Positions 1 to 8,324 of a DNA stretch of 64,000 nt are shown here, piece by piece. The notes beneath the pieces are model-generated. The model was not told the origin of the DNA, did not search any database, and saw only the letters and a program-made list of their open reading frames with translations. The position numbers and the translations under genes were made by a program. Positions within the stretch are counted from its first letter, which is position 1. Each line of letters opens with the position of its first letter. The DNA lies in contig CALUYM010000004.1 in the NCBI GenBank assembly GCA_944325035.1, positions 1-64,000 of the forward strand, written 5' to 3'. Origin of the DNA: an uncultured Anaeroplasmataceae bacterium. GTDB taxonomy: Bacteria; Bacillota_I; Bacilli_A; Acholeplasmatales; Anaeroplasmataceae.

Positions 1-104
1 GAAATTATACTCATTTTAATCTTAGATGTCAACCCTTTTTTTTAGTTTTTTATACTTGTAAAACTATTCTTTAAAATGCTTAATTTATTTCTTTTTTTGT
101 AAAA

Positions 105-136
105 ATTAGAGAACTACTTTTTTGTAATTCTCTAAT
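105..136 (-). terminator. Probable terminator after the guanine-deaminase gene
   Basis: A 9-bp perfect stem (105-113 with 128-136) is followed on the minus strand by TTTTT. It lies about 85 bp beyond the stop of the deaminase gene. Nothing else is recognisable in bases 1-219, which are very AT-rich. Confidence 0.55.
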
Positions 137-219
137 ATATTTGTTTTATCTAACGTACTTATTTATATTAAGATTTTTATTTAAAAATCATACTTTATTT
201 GATAATAGATTTCATCATT

Positions 220-675
220 CTAATAATTCTTTTTATCTATTATCGACTCATATTCTTCATATAATTTAAGACATTCTTTCCGGTCTAGTTCTTGAATAAA
301 ATTCTTTTTCCTATCTTCATCTATTTCGTAAAATTTTTTATCTCTAAATCCTATCCCTTCTGTATCTAAAATATTGCATCCATAGTATACTTTTTCAATA
401 TTTGACCATAAAATTGCGCCTAAACACATTGGACATGGTTCACCTGTGGTATATAACTCGCAGCCACTTAAATCAAAGGATTTGAGTTTACGTGAAGCTT
501 TCCGAATAGCTTCCATTTCCCCATGGCAAGTAGCATCATTTTTTAGTAATACTCTATTATGAGCTCTTGCCACTACTTCACCATTTTTTACAATAACTGT
601 TCCAAATGGACCTCCTTCTCCTTTTTTAATTCCTTTTAAGGCTTCGTCAATAGCCATTTTCATAAATTTATTCAT
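220..675 (-). CDS. guaD: Guanine deaminase / nucleoside deaminase (CDA fold)
   Basis: Zinc-dependent hydrolytic deaminase of the cytidine/deoxycytidylate deaminase fold, most like the ~155-residue guanine deaminases that turn guanine into xanthine in purine salvage. The 151-residue product shows the HxE zinc/catalytic motif (His51, Glu53) and the PCxxC zinc cysteines (Cys81, Cys84). The GGPFG segment at 21-25 and the overall pattern match Bacillus GuaD. The ATG at 675 is chosen because AAGGA lies about 10 nt upstream and family alignment begins there; an upstream ATG at 705 would add an unrelated 10 residues. It is a monocistronic gene. TadA-type tRNA adenosine deaminase is the main alternative, but the C-terminal region favours the guanine branch. 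Cytoplasmic. Confidence 0.75.
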   Translation of the reverse strand: MNKFMKMAIDEALKGIKKGEGGPFGTVIVKNGEVVARAHNRVLLKNDATCHGEMEAIRKASRKLKSFDLSGCELYTTGEPCPMCLGAILWSNIEKVYYGCNILDTEGIGFRDKKFYEIDEDRKKNFIQELDRKECLKLYEEYESIIDKKNY

Positions 676-766
676 TAAAATCGTATCCTTTCTAAGTATG
701 CACATTATATCATTTGAAAGCGTTTTTTTCTATATATTTTAAAAAAATAAAGATATAAAGCTATCC

Positions 767-1126
767 TTATTTCATAATTTTTCCATTTGAGTCTCTAAAA
801 TCTTCTGTACATATTATAACGATACCATCGATGAATGACCAAATTGATCCAAATCCACAAGTTAAAATGGAAACCAATAATTGAGCTATACCCATATTTA
901 TATATCCAGCATACATTCTTCCAATTCCAAATGGTAATAAAATATTTAATAATCCTGCTGTAATTTTCGATTTTTGACTCATTTCTCTTCTATTACTATC
1001 ATTATTTTTTAAATTAACAAAATTTTGATTGTTTTTTCCTGTATCATTATTTACAGGACTACCGCAATTAGAACAAAATTTGTCTTCATCCTTGATTTCA
1101 TTCCCACACTTATTACAATATCTCAT
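767..1126 (-). CDS. Zinc-ribbon plus TM2-domain membrane protein
   Basis: A 119-residue protein with an N-terminal zinc ribbon (Cys4, Cys7, Cys18, Cys21), an Asn-rich linker, then a TM2 domain from about residue 54: two hydrophobic helices with the typical GIGRMYAGY hairpin turn and a terminal GxIW/FxxD-type segment. TM2 proteins are small membrane proteins of unknown molecular role. The start has a strong AGGAGAGGA site. The gene lies downstream of the gar operon but is separated from it by a terminator, so it is probably transcribed alone. No function beyond membrane location can be given. Confidence 0.75.
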   Translation of the reverse strand: MRYCNKCGNEIKDEDKFCSNCGSPVNNDTGKNNQNFVNLKNNDSNRREMSQKSKITAGLLNILLPFGIGRMYAGYINMGIAQLLVSILTCGFGSIWSFIDGIVIICTEDFRDSNGKIMK

Positions 1127-1170
1127 ATTATCCTCTCCTTATATTTGGTATTATATCATAAACTATATAA

Positions 1171-1200
1171 AAAACTAAAAGCATTTCTACTTTTAGTTTT
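1171..1200 (-). terminator. Terminator of the gar operon
   Basis: An 11-bp perfect stem, AAAACTAAAAG (1171-1181) paired with CTTTTAGTTTT (1190-1200), sits directly after the garD stop on the minus strand and is followed by a T-rich tract. It separates the four-gene operon from the TM2 gene. Confidence 0.75.
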
Positions 1201-1206
1201 AATTTT

Positions 1207-2715
1207 TTATGTTATTGGAGCTGGATTAAAAATACACAAGTCATTAGCTAATCCATATCCTTCAGCCAAAGTTTTTTTACCAGATGCTACATCTAAAATA
1301 TAATTAAATAATTCTACTCCTTTTTCTTCAATCGTTTTACTACCTGTAATGATTTCTCCACAATTTATATCTATTAAATCATCCCACATTAGTTTTAAAT
1401 CATTACGTGAGCATACTTTAACGACTGGAGCAGCTGCTAAGCTATATGGTGTTCCTCGACCAGTCATAAATACTTGAAGAGTTATACCTGAAGCTAGTTG
1501 ACATGGTCCACAAACTATATCACTAGCAGGAGTAGCAGCATAAATTAATCCATGTTTTGTAGGCTTTTCGGCAGGAGATAAGACTTCTACAATTGGTGCG
1601 CTACCAGATTTTGCGATTGATCCCATAGCTTTTTCAACGATATTTGATAATCCACCTTTTTTATTTCCAGGTGTCGGATTAGCACTGCGATCAACTTCAG
1701 CTGATGCCAGATAATTATCATACCAACGCATTTCAGTTGCTAATTTTTTACAAGTTGTTTCCTCTAGACATCTTTTAGCAATATGATGAACTCCATCTCT
1801 AACTTCTGTAACCTCTGAAAACATGACAGTTGCACCTGCACTAACTAGCATATCCGATGCATATCCGGCGCTTGGGTTAGCAGAAACTCCGGAAAAAGCA
1901 TCACTTCCACCACATTGCATACCAATACATAACTCACTTAATGGTAACTCTTCACGGTGTCTTTTATTTAAACATGCTAATTTAATCTCTGCCATTTCTA
2001 TGATAGAATTTATCATATCCTTAAACCCATGTTTTTCTTGTAAAATAATAACATTATCTTTATTGTTATCTTTTTCATCTAATAATTTATCAACTGTCAA
2101 CTTTTCACAACCTAAGCTGATAACCATAATTTCTCCACCAAAATTTGGATTTGAAATTAAATTTTTTAAAGTTCTAATTGGAACACGTGCTTCCAACGCA
2201 TTTATTGCAACTCCACAACCATAGGCATGGTTAATTGCAACGACATCATCAACATTTGGATACTTAGGAAGTATTTCCTCTTTTATCTTTTTAACTGCCA
2301 CATTTAATACACCTGTTACACATTGAACTGTAGTGTGAATGGCTAAAATGTTTCGTGTTCCAGCATATCCACCATTTGGATTTTTGAATCCCATAAATGT
2401 TTGGCGGATTGGTTTAGGCAAATTATAAATTATATTTTTACAGCACTCATTTTCTAAATCGTCTAAAGACGGAGACTTAGGAAGTTCTAAACTAAATTCA
2501 TTAATCCAAGTGCCTTTAGGAATATCATTGATAGCATATCCTAGTACCACACCATAACGAATTACCTCTTCACCTTTTCGAATATTTTTTAGTGCTACTT
2601 TATGAGCTTGTGGAATATCTTCTAATGCTAAAATACCATCGCCTATATCTTCGCCTTTTTTATAATCTTTAATAACTACACCAACGTTATCTCTTTCATT
2701 TACTTTAACATACAT
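1207..2715 (-). CDS. garD: Galactarate dehydratase (UxaA/GarD family)
   Basis: Metal-dependent dehydratase expected to convert galactarate to 5-keto-4-deoxyglucarate in the cytoplasm. The 502-residue product aligns over its whole length with E. coli GarD: N-terminal SAF domain (about 1-90), the GTKN-like segment GTRN, NHxYGCGVAIN, LGCEKL, MQCGGSDAFSG, FSEVTEVRD, DRSANPTPGNKKGG, and the terminal NPAPIT. Altronate dehydratase UxaA is a paralogue, but the SDAFSG and DRSANPxPGNKKGG blocks and the terminal NPAPxT fit GarD better. The start is the ATG at 2715, one base after the garK stop, with AAAGGTGA upstream; an upstream start would overlap garK. It is the last gene of the garR-aldolase-garK-garD operon. 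Confidence 0.88.
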   Translation of the reverse strand: MYVKVNERDNVGVVIKDYKKGEDIGDGILALEDIPQAHKVALKNIRKGEEVIRYGVVLGYAINDIPKGTWINEFSLELPKSPSLDDLENECCKNIIYNLPKPIRQTFMGFKNPNGGYAGTRNILAIHTTVQCVTGVLNVAVKKIKEEILPKYPNVDDVVAINHAYGCGVAINALEARVPIRTLKNLISNPNFGGEIMVISLGCEKLTVDKLLDEKDNNKDNVIILQEKHGFKDMINSIIEMAEIKLACLNKRHREELPLSELCIGMQCGGSDAFSGVSANPSAGYASDMLVSAGATVMFSEVTEVRDGVHHIAKRCLEETTCKKLATEMRWYDNYLASAEVDRSANPTPGNKKGGLSNIVEKAMGSIAKSGSAPIVEVLSPAEKPTKHGLIYAATPASDIVCGPCQLASGITLQVFMTGRGTPYSLAAAPVVKVCSRNDLKLMWDDLIDINCGEIITGSKTIEEKGVELFNYILDVASGKKTLAEGYGLANDLCIFNPAPIT

Positions 2716-2716
2716 G

Positions 2717-3847
2717 TCAATCACCTTTAAAAGTCTTAATAATCCTGAATACTTGTTCAACTGTATTCTTTAAATTTGAAGCTGCATTTTTTTTATCCAA
2801 TGCTTCGGTTAAACTCACTAATTCTTGAATAATGGGAAAGTAGGCATCAATTCCTTGAGTATTCAAACATTTAGCATCTTCTTTGACAATTCCAGCAAAT
2901 GCAATTACTGGTTTCTTGTATTTTTTGGCCATAGAAGCTATTCCAAACGGAGCTTTACCAAAAGCTGTTTGTCTATCTAAGCGTCCTTCACCAGTAATGA
3001 CAATATCAGTATTTAATACTTCATCCTTGAATTTATTGACTTCTAAAATCACATCTATTCCTGGCCTTATAACAGAATCAAAAATGTTTAACAAAGCAAA
3101 TCCAATACCACCAGCTGCACCACTACCTGGAATTTCTTTCTTATCCTTACCAAAAAAAGAATTCATTATCGTTGCAAAGTGATTTAATGAGTTATCCAAA
3201 ATATCTAGTTCATTAAGTTTAACTCCTTTTTGTTGGCCAAAAATAAAAGTTGCACCATTTTTTCCGCATAGAGGATTCTTTACATCTGATGCGATTGTTA
3301 CTTTAATCTTACCCAAATCTATTGCACCTTGATAATCAATTTTAGCTACCTTTGCTAAAGATGTTGTTTTCGATGGTAAAATTTTTCCATTTTTATCATA
3401 GAACTTGTACCCTAATGCTTGCATCATACCTAGTCCAGCGTCATTAGTTACACTCCCACCAAGACCAATAATTAATTCTTTAATATTTCGATTAATTGCA
3501 TCTTTTATCATCAATCCAACACCATAGCTAGAAAAAGCAAATGGTTTTTTTTCTTTTACTAAAGTTATGCCAACTGAACTAGCAACTTCGATAACAGCTT
3601 TATCATCTTTTAAAGCATAATATGCTTCTACTTCATCATGGTTGGCGTTAACTGTCTTTATTGCAATTTTTCTAAAATCAGTACTATTCAAAATTGCATC
3701 AACAGTTCCTTCTCCTCCATCTGCAATCGCTAATACTTTAACATTTGCATTTGGATATACCTCTAAAATACCTTCTTTGGTGGCAAGTCCAGCCTCTAAA
3801 CTCGATAAGCTACCTTTGAAAGAATCAATTGAAACCAATATTTTCAT
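2717..3847 (-). CDS. garK: Glycerate kinase
   Basis: Phosphorylates D-glycerate (the GarK/GlxK family gives 2-phosphoglycerate), sending the three-carbon product of aldarate breakdown into lower glycolysis. At 376 residues it has the family length and its signature blocks: DSFKGS at 8-13, ADGGEGT at 43-49, the GGSxTNDxG loop near 130-140 and ITGEGRLD near 283-290. Its ATG overlaps the stop of the preceding aldolase gene by one base (TAATG), and its stop is one base from garD, so translational coupling across the operon is likely. Confidence 0.9.
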   Translation of the reverse strand: MKILVSIDSFKGSLSSLEAGLATKEGILEVYPNANVKVLAIADGGEGTVDAILNSTDFRKIAIKTVNANHDEVEAYYALKDDKAVIEVASSVGITLVKEKKPFAFSSYGVGLMIKDAINRNIKELIIGLGGSVTNDAGLGMMQALGYKFYDKNGKILPSKTTSLAKVAKIDYQGAIDLGKIKVTIASDVKNPLCGKNGATFIFGQQKGVKLNELDILDNSLNHFATIMNSFFGKDKKEIPGSGAAGGIGFALLNIFDSVIRPGIDVILEVNKFKDEVLNTDIVITGEGRLDRQTAFGKAPFGIASMAKKYKKPVIAFAGIVKEDAKCLNTQGIDAYFPIIQELVSLTEALDKKNAASNLKNTVEQVFRIIKTFKGD

Positions 3848-4737
3848 TATTTTACTAATTCCATTTCCTTCAATACTTGATGTAGTTTATTTTTAGCTTC
3901 TTCACTAACATCTCCAATTGGAGCTAAACACTTACCAACATTATAGCCTTGTTGAATAAGTCCTTCTTTGATAATAGCCGGGAAAGTAGCTAAATTAGTA
4001 GCAATTCTTAATGGAGATAGCTTAAATTGGGCATCAAGCGCTCCTTCTAAATCACCAGCCATATATTTATCATAAATATCAGCAGCAATCCTAGGGGCTA
4101 CATTAGAGCATGATGAAATTGCACCTCCTGCTCCATAGCATAATGCCGCATAGATAAGAGTATCTCTCCCCATTAACACTGTAAAATTAGGATTATCTCT
4201 TGTTAAACGGATATATTCCGCAGTATTTGTCATATCTCCAGTTGAATCTTTTACACCAATAATGTTTTCAATTTGAGCTAAACGTGCCACAGTTTTCGGT
4301 TCTATCGTAACATTTGTTTTAGGTTTATTATTATACATTATAATAGGTAAATCAGTTGATTCAGCAATTGTTTTATAATATTCATATAGTTCATCTTGTG
4401 TTTGTGATACAAACATTGGAGTTAGAATTGAGACACAATCAACACCAATTTCTTCACATATCTTAACTTGTTTAATAACACCTCTAGTTGTGATGTGATT
4501 ACATCCTGCATAAATTGGTACACGTCCTAAAGCTGCTTCTTTTACAGTTATAATTATTTTTTTATATGTTTCATCATCAAAAGCGTAGAATTCACCTGTT
4601 GTTCCTAGAGGAAATAGTCCGTGAACCCCTTCTTCTATTAAATGATTAACCAATAATTTTAACATTTCATAATTGACAGTTCCATCATCATTTAATGGTG
4701 TAATAACTGGTGGTATTATTCCATATGGCTTAAACAT
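3847..4737 (-). CDS. DHDPS/NAL-family class I aldolase or dehydratase, likely acting on 5-keto-4-deoxyglucarate
   Basis: A 296-residue (beta/alpha)8 enzyme of the dihydrodipicolinate synthase / N-acetylneuraminate lyase superfamily. The Schiff-base lysine is Lys163 in GVKDSTG, the catalytic tyrosine is Tyr135, and the substrate-carboxylate GTTGE motif is at 45-49. Family members include DapA, NanA, KDG aldolase and 5-keto-4-deoxyglucarate dehydratase. Its place between garR and garK, with garD in the same operon and no garL, suggests cleavage of 5-keto-4-deoxyglucarate to pyruvate and tartronate semialdehyde, a job done in E. coli by the unrelated class II aldolase GarL. A true DapA is unlikely in this context. 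KdgD-type dehydration would leave GarR and GarK without substrate. The function is inferred from context. Confidence 0.75.
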   Translation of the reverse strand: MFKPYGIIPPVITPLNDDGTVNYEMLKLLVNHLIEEGVHGLFPLGTTGEFYAFDDETYKKIIITVKEAALGRVPIYAGCNHITTRGVIKQVKICEEIGVDCVSILTPMFVSQTQDELYEYYKTIAESTDLPIIMYNNKPKTNVTIEPKTVARLAQIENIIGVKDSTGDMTNTAEYIRLTRDNPNFTVLMGRDTLIYAALCYGAGGAISSCSNVAPRIAADIYDKYMAGDLEGALDAQFKLSPLRIATNLATFPAIIKEGLIQQGYNVGKCLAPIGDVSEEAKNKLHQVLKEMELVK

Positions 4738-4738
4738 C

Positions 4739-5632
4739 TTACTCTTCCTCTTTTTCTAAACTTATTTTAGCATTTCTTTCATAAAATCTAGCAATAGCAC
4801 TATGGTCTTCTACTCCAAAGCCTTCATTTTTAAGCGACTGCATAACTTCCATTAAGTTGGCTGTTAACGGTAAATAACCATTGACAGCATGAGCTGCATT
4901 TAATGCATTATTTAAATCTTTTATATGTAAATCAATTCTAAATCCAGGCTTAAAATTATGATTAATCATCATAGGGGCTTTAGCATCTAGTACCGTAGAA
5001 CCTGCTAACCCACCTCTAATTGCTTTGTATACAACTTCTGGATCTGCACCTAACTTTTTAGCTAATGTCAATGCTTCAGAAACAGCAGCTATATTAATAG
5101 CAACAATTACTTGATTAGCAAGTTTAGCTACATTTCCTGATCCTAAATTTCCACAGTATGTTACAGAAGATGCCATATGCATCAATAAATCGTAGTATTT
5201 ATCAAAGGTTTCTTTCTTACCCCCAGCCATTACTGATAATGTTCCATCAATCGCTTTAGGTTCTCCACCAGATACAGGAGCATCCATAAAATCAATACCA
5301 ACTTTTGCTAATTCTTCTCCTATTGCTTTAGATTCAACTGGATCAATTGAACTCATATCAATAACAGTTAAACCTTCGTGAGCTCCTTCTATAATTCCAT
5401 TTCTTCCCAAACATACTTCTCTAACTTGCGGAGAATTTGGTACCATTGTAATTATTACATCTGCATAGTTAGCAACATCTTTGGCTGTCAGTGCCTTTTT
5501 AGCCCCTAACTCAACTAACTCATTCATTGTTTTTTCATTATGCGTATTAACGATTACATCATAACCCGCTTTTACAAGATTAATACTCATAGGTTTTCCC
5601 ATGATTCCTAAACCAATAAATCCAACTTTCAT
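4739..5632 (-). CDS. garR: Tartronate semialdehyde reductase (beta-hydroxyacid dehydrogenase)
   Basis: NAD(P)H-dependent reduction of tartronate semialdehyde to D-glycerate. The 297-residue protein shows the N-terminal Rossmann motif GLGIMG at 7-12, the substrate-binding signature DAPVSGG at 117-123, and the catalytic lysine Lys170 in GSGNVAKLANQ, all diagnostic of the HIBADH/GarR family. It is the first gene of the gar operon, with AAGGAG before the ATG and a TTGTAT-17-TATAAT promoter at 5664-5692. 3-Hydroxyisobutyrate dehydrogenase is the usual confusable relative; the operon decides for GarR. Confidence 0.87.
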   Translation of the reverse strand: MKVGFIGLGIMGKPMSINLVKAGYDVIVNTHNEKTMNELVELGAKKALTAKDVANYADVIITMVPNSPQVREVCLGRNGIIEGAHEGLTVIDMSSIDPVESKAIGEELAKVGIDFMDAPVSGGEPKAIDGTLSVMAGGKKETFDKYYDLLMHMASSVTYCGNLGSGNVAKLANQVIVAINIAAVSEALTLAKKLGADPEVVYKAIRGGLAGSTVLDAKAPMMINHNFKPGFRIDLHIKDLNNALNAAHAVNGYLPLTANLMEVMQSLKNEGFGVEDHSAIARFYERNAKISLEKEEE

Positions 5633-5663
5633 TTTAATATCTCCTTTATTTTATTCTACTTTA

Positions 5664-5692
5664 ATTATAGTTCTATGTTATACTATATACAA
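5664..5692 (-). promoter_or_regulatory. Promoter of the gar operon
   Basis: On the minus strand, -35 TTGTAT (5687-5692) and -10 TATAAT (5664-5669) are separated by exactly 17 bp, about 30 bp upstream of the garR ATG. Confidence 0.6.
5667..5686. promoter_or_regulatory. Candidate LysR-type operator (ATAGT-N10-ACTAT)
   Basis: The dyad ATAGT (5667-5671) / ACTAT (5682-5686) has the T-N11-A form of LTTR boxes. It covers the gar promoter and a TATACT -10-like element (5679-5684) for the divergent regulator gene, as expected for a LysR protein that controls both itself and the operon. This is inferred from pattern only. Confidence 0.4.
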
Positions 5693-5737
5693 CAACAGAA
5701 ATTTAAGAGTATCTATAAGAAAAACTTAGAGGTAATT

Positions 5738-6655
5738 ATGAATACTAAACTAATCGAATATATTATCACTATCGCAGAAATGAAAAGTATTTCTAAAGCT
5801 GCAACTAAATTATATATCACTCAATCTGCTTTAAACCAACAATTGATTAAACTAGAAGATGATTTAAAAATAAAATTATTTTCAAGAACTAATAAAGAAA
5901 TGCACTTAACTGAAGCTGGTAAAATTTATGTTGACTATGGAAAGAAAATTGTTGAATTAAAAGAAATAGCTTATACAAAAATAAATAATGTTAATTTAAA
6001 AATAAGACCCATCATTAAAATTGGCGTTACTAAAGAACGAGGAAACCAGATGCTTGTTGATATTTATCCAAAATTTCATTCTGAATTTCCTAATATAACT
6101 TTAGTACCAAAAGAAATGGGCGTAAAAAAACAAATTGATGCAATTTTAAATTATGAATTAACATTTGGGGTTTTAACTTTAACTGATGAATTTAAGAAAA
6201 AGTTAAACTTCATCCATGTTGTAGATGAAGAATTAGTCCTTGCTATTCCACTTAATCATCCTCTTTGTATAAATAAAACTATGTTTTCTGAAATTGATTT
6301 AAGTCTATTTAAAAATGAAGAGTTCATAATAATCAATGAAGAATCAACTCTAAGAAGTCTTATTAATAATATTTTTAATGAAGCTGGAATAACTCCTAAT
6401 ATTATTTTTGAAACAGAGAGTAATAAAATTTCAAAATCACTTGTAGAAGTAGGCATAGGTTCTACTATTATTCCAAAATCATATATTAATAAAAATGACA
6501 AATGTTTTTATTTTTCATTAGCAAATCATCCAAAATGGGAAATAGCTATCGGAGTAAAAAAAGATGAAGTTATTGATGAAACCTTGAAACTATTGGTAGA
6601 TTTGTGTAAAAAATATTGGTTAGATACTATAAACGAAAAAAGAAGTTCGGAATAA
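5738..6655 (+). CDS. LysR-family transcriptional regulator, divergent from the gar operon
   Basis: A 305-residue LysR regulator: winged helix-turn-helix at about residues 1-60 (KSISKAATKLYITQSALNQQLIKLE, the LTTR helix pattern, positions about 16-40) and a periplasmic-binding-protein-like effector domain from about 90 to 300. The ATG at 5738 is preferred because AGAGG lies 6 nt upstream and the HTH then starts at the usual distance; an in-frame ATG at 5675 would put 21 odd residues in front and lie inside the promoter region. Its divergent position next to garR makes it the likely activator of the gar operon, with an aldarate or ketodeoxy-aldarate as the inferred effector. Confidence 0.85.
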   Translation: MNTKLIEYIITIAEMKSISKAATKLYITQSALNQQLIKLEDDLKIKLFSRTNKEMHLTEAGKIYVDYGKKIVELKEIAYTKINNVNLKIRPIIKIGVTKERGNQMLVDIYPKFHSEFPNITLVPKEMGVKKQIDAILNYELTFGVLTLTDEFKKKLNFIHVVDEELVLAIPLNHPLCINKTMFSEIDLSLFKNEEFIIINEESTLRSLINNIFNEAGITPNIIFETESNKISKSLVEVGIGSTIIPKSYINKNDKCFYFSLANHPKWEIAIGVKKDEVIDETLKLLVDLCKKYWLDTINEKRSSE

Positions 6656-6669
6656 CCAAACTTCTTTTT
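6637..6669. terminator. Bidirectional terminator between lysR and rseP
   Basis: A long stem (AAAAAGAAG at 6637-6645 with CTTCTTTTT at 6661-6669, extended by TT/AA) lies between the convergent genes. The lysR stop codon is in the loop. It has A/T tracts on both sides and so can work in both directions. Confidence 0.75.
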
Positions 6670-8324
6670 TATTTAAATAATCGTAATACATCATTATAGG
6701 TTACAAATATAAATAATGCAATTAGCAAGAAGAAAACAATATTGTTTAAAATTGTTTCCAATTTCTTGTTTGGTTTTTTATGAGTAATTCCTTCATAAAT
6801 TAAGAATATAAATCGTCCACCATCAAGAGCAGGAATAGGTAGAAAATTCATAATTCCAATATTAACAGATAGTAACGCAATTAATGATAAGTAGGATAAA
6901 AATCCTGCACTAAGAGTTTGACTAACCATATCAAAAATACCTACAACTCCAGATAAATCTGATAATCCAACCTCTCTTACTGACGCTGAAGGAGAAATTA
7001 ATTCTTTCAATGTATTAAATATTAACATTGACGAATTACCAAATTGCTTAAATGCTTCTGTAACCGAACCTACGAATGAAAAATGATAAACTGGATTAAT
7101 TCCAATATAAGTTTTAATTTTAACTATTTCTTGACTTGATAAAAGTGCATCTGAATATGAATAAACTGGTGTTAAAGATTTTATTTGTTCATTACTCTCA
7201 TGATCATAGAAGTCAAAGTAAATATGATGAACATCATCATTACCTTCGTCAATATCACCAATGATTGATACAACATCCTCCCATGAATTAACAGGTTGAA
7301 AGTTATTAGATGAATCAAGTGAAATAGCATATAAAGTATCACCAGCAGTTAAAGATTTCTCATTTGGTTTTAAAGAATCACTTTTAGAAGAAGACTTACC
7401 ATATTTTAAAGCAACACTTCCAACTTGTACACCTTTTTCAGTATCAGGCTTTGTAACATCTTCAGGAATACCTATATTAGATAATCCAAAATTATTTAAA
7501 GCAATATAAATATTCATATTAACTGGTTCTTGAACAACGTCATCTCTTTTATATGTAATTGTAATCTCAGTTTTTCCTTGACTTGCATAATCATCCATTA
7601 GATTAGCTAAATCAGTCCAAGTATTTAACTCAGTATTATCAATTTTAATAATTTCGTCGCCTTCTTGTAAAACTTCAGAACTAGGATAACCAGTACCAAC
7701 TGAACCTAATTGAGTAGACTCATAATTTGGAACACCTTGTATAAAGAAAATAATTAAATATAATACAATTGCTAATAAAAAATTCATTATGACTCCAGCA
7801 GATATTGTTAGCATTCTGCTTGAAATTTTCTTTGAATCAAAACTTCTATCATAAGGTGTAATTTGAATTTTTTGCTTTGGAGAAACCACCATAAAGGCAT
7901 CTTTTAAAATTGGATAAGTAATTAAATCTCCATTCACATCTAAGGTTACTTCTAACGGTTCACCATGAGCACCTAATAACTCTATTTCTTTTACAATTCC
8001 AACTACATCATCCATTTCACTTGGATTTAAAATTAATTCCTTAACGCACCCATTTTCTAGATTAATACCAATTTGATCTTCTTTATCAATAATGATTTGT
8101 TCAATTGTACTATCAGCCATACTTACATATCCACCGATAGGAATTAATCTAATTGAAATTAAAGTTTCGCCTTTTTTCTTTTGCCAAAGTACTGGTCCCA
8201 TTCCGATGGAGAATTCATAACATAAAATTCCGGCTTTTTTTGCCATAAAAAAATGACCAGCTTCATGAACTAAAATAATTAATCCAATTGCAAAAATAAA
8301 AGCTAAGAGATATAAAATAAACAT
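6669..8324 (-). CDS. rseP: Site-2 zinc metalloprotease RseP/RasP (M50), tandem PDZ
   Basis: Intramembrane protease that cuts membrane-bound regulators and remnant signal peptides. HEAGH (His20-His24) in the first membrane helix and LDGG (Asp501) in a late helix supply the zinc ligands. At 551 residues it is about 130 longer than Bacillus RasP. The extra length lies after the first PDZ domain (about 205-285), where residues about 295-365 look like a second PDZ (VGSVALKYG, later LTAGDTLYAISLD), recalling the two-PDZ arrangement of E. coli RseP. Its ATG overlaps the dxr stop by one base; uppS-cdsA-dxr-rseP is the usual Bacilli order, but proS and polC, which often follow, are absent here. Confidence 0.9.
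   Translation of the reverse strand: MFILYLLAFIFAIGLIILVHEAGHFFMAKKAGILCYEFSIGMGPVLWQKKKGETLISIRLIPIGGYVSMADSTIEQIIIDKEDQIGINLENGCVKELILNPSEMDDVVGIVKEIELLGAHGEPLEVTLDVNGDLITYPILKDAFMVVSPKQKIQITPYDRSFDSKKISSRMLTISAGVIMNFLLAIVLYLIIFFIQGVPNYESTQLGSVGTGYPSSEVLQEGDEIIKIDNTELNTWTDLANLMDDYASQGKTEITITYKRDDVVQEPVNMNIYIALNNFGLSNIGIPEDVTKPDTEKGVQVGSVALKYGKSSSKSDSLKPNEKSLTAGDTLYAISLDSSNNFQPVNSWEDVVSIIGDIDEGNDDVHHIYFDFYDHESNEQIKSLTPVYSYSDALLSSQEIVKIKTYIGINPVYHFSFVGSVTEAFKQFGNSSMLIFNTLKELISPSASVREVGLSDLSGVVGIFDMVSQTLSAGFLSYLSLIALLSVNIGIMNFLPIPALDGGRFIFLIYEGITHKKPNKKLETILNNIVFFLLIALFIFVTYNDVLRLFK

Noticed and set aside
716..729. cre-like sequence TGAAAGCGTTTTTT upstream of the guanine-deaminase gene
   Set aside because: The 3' half lacks the CA end of the consensus and it sits in a T-rich tract; a chance match is more likely.
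1823..2224. Long opposite-strand open frames within garD and other genes
   Set aside because: They are antisense shadows of well-conserved genes without ribosome sites or recognisable products.
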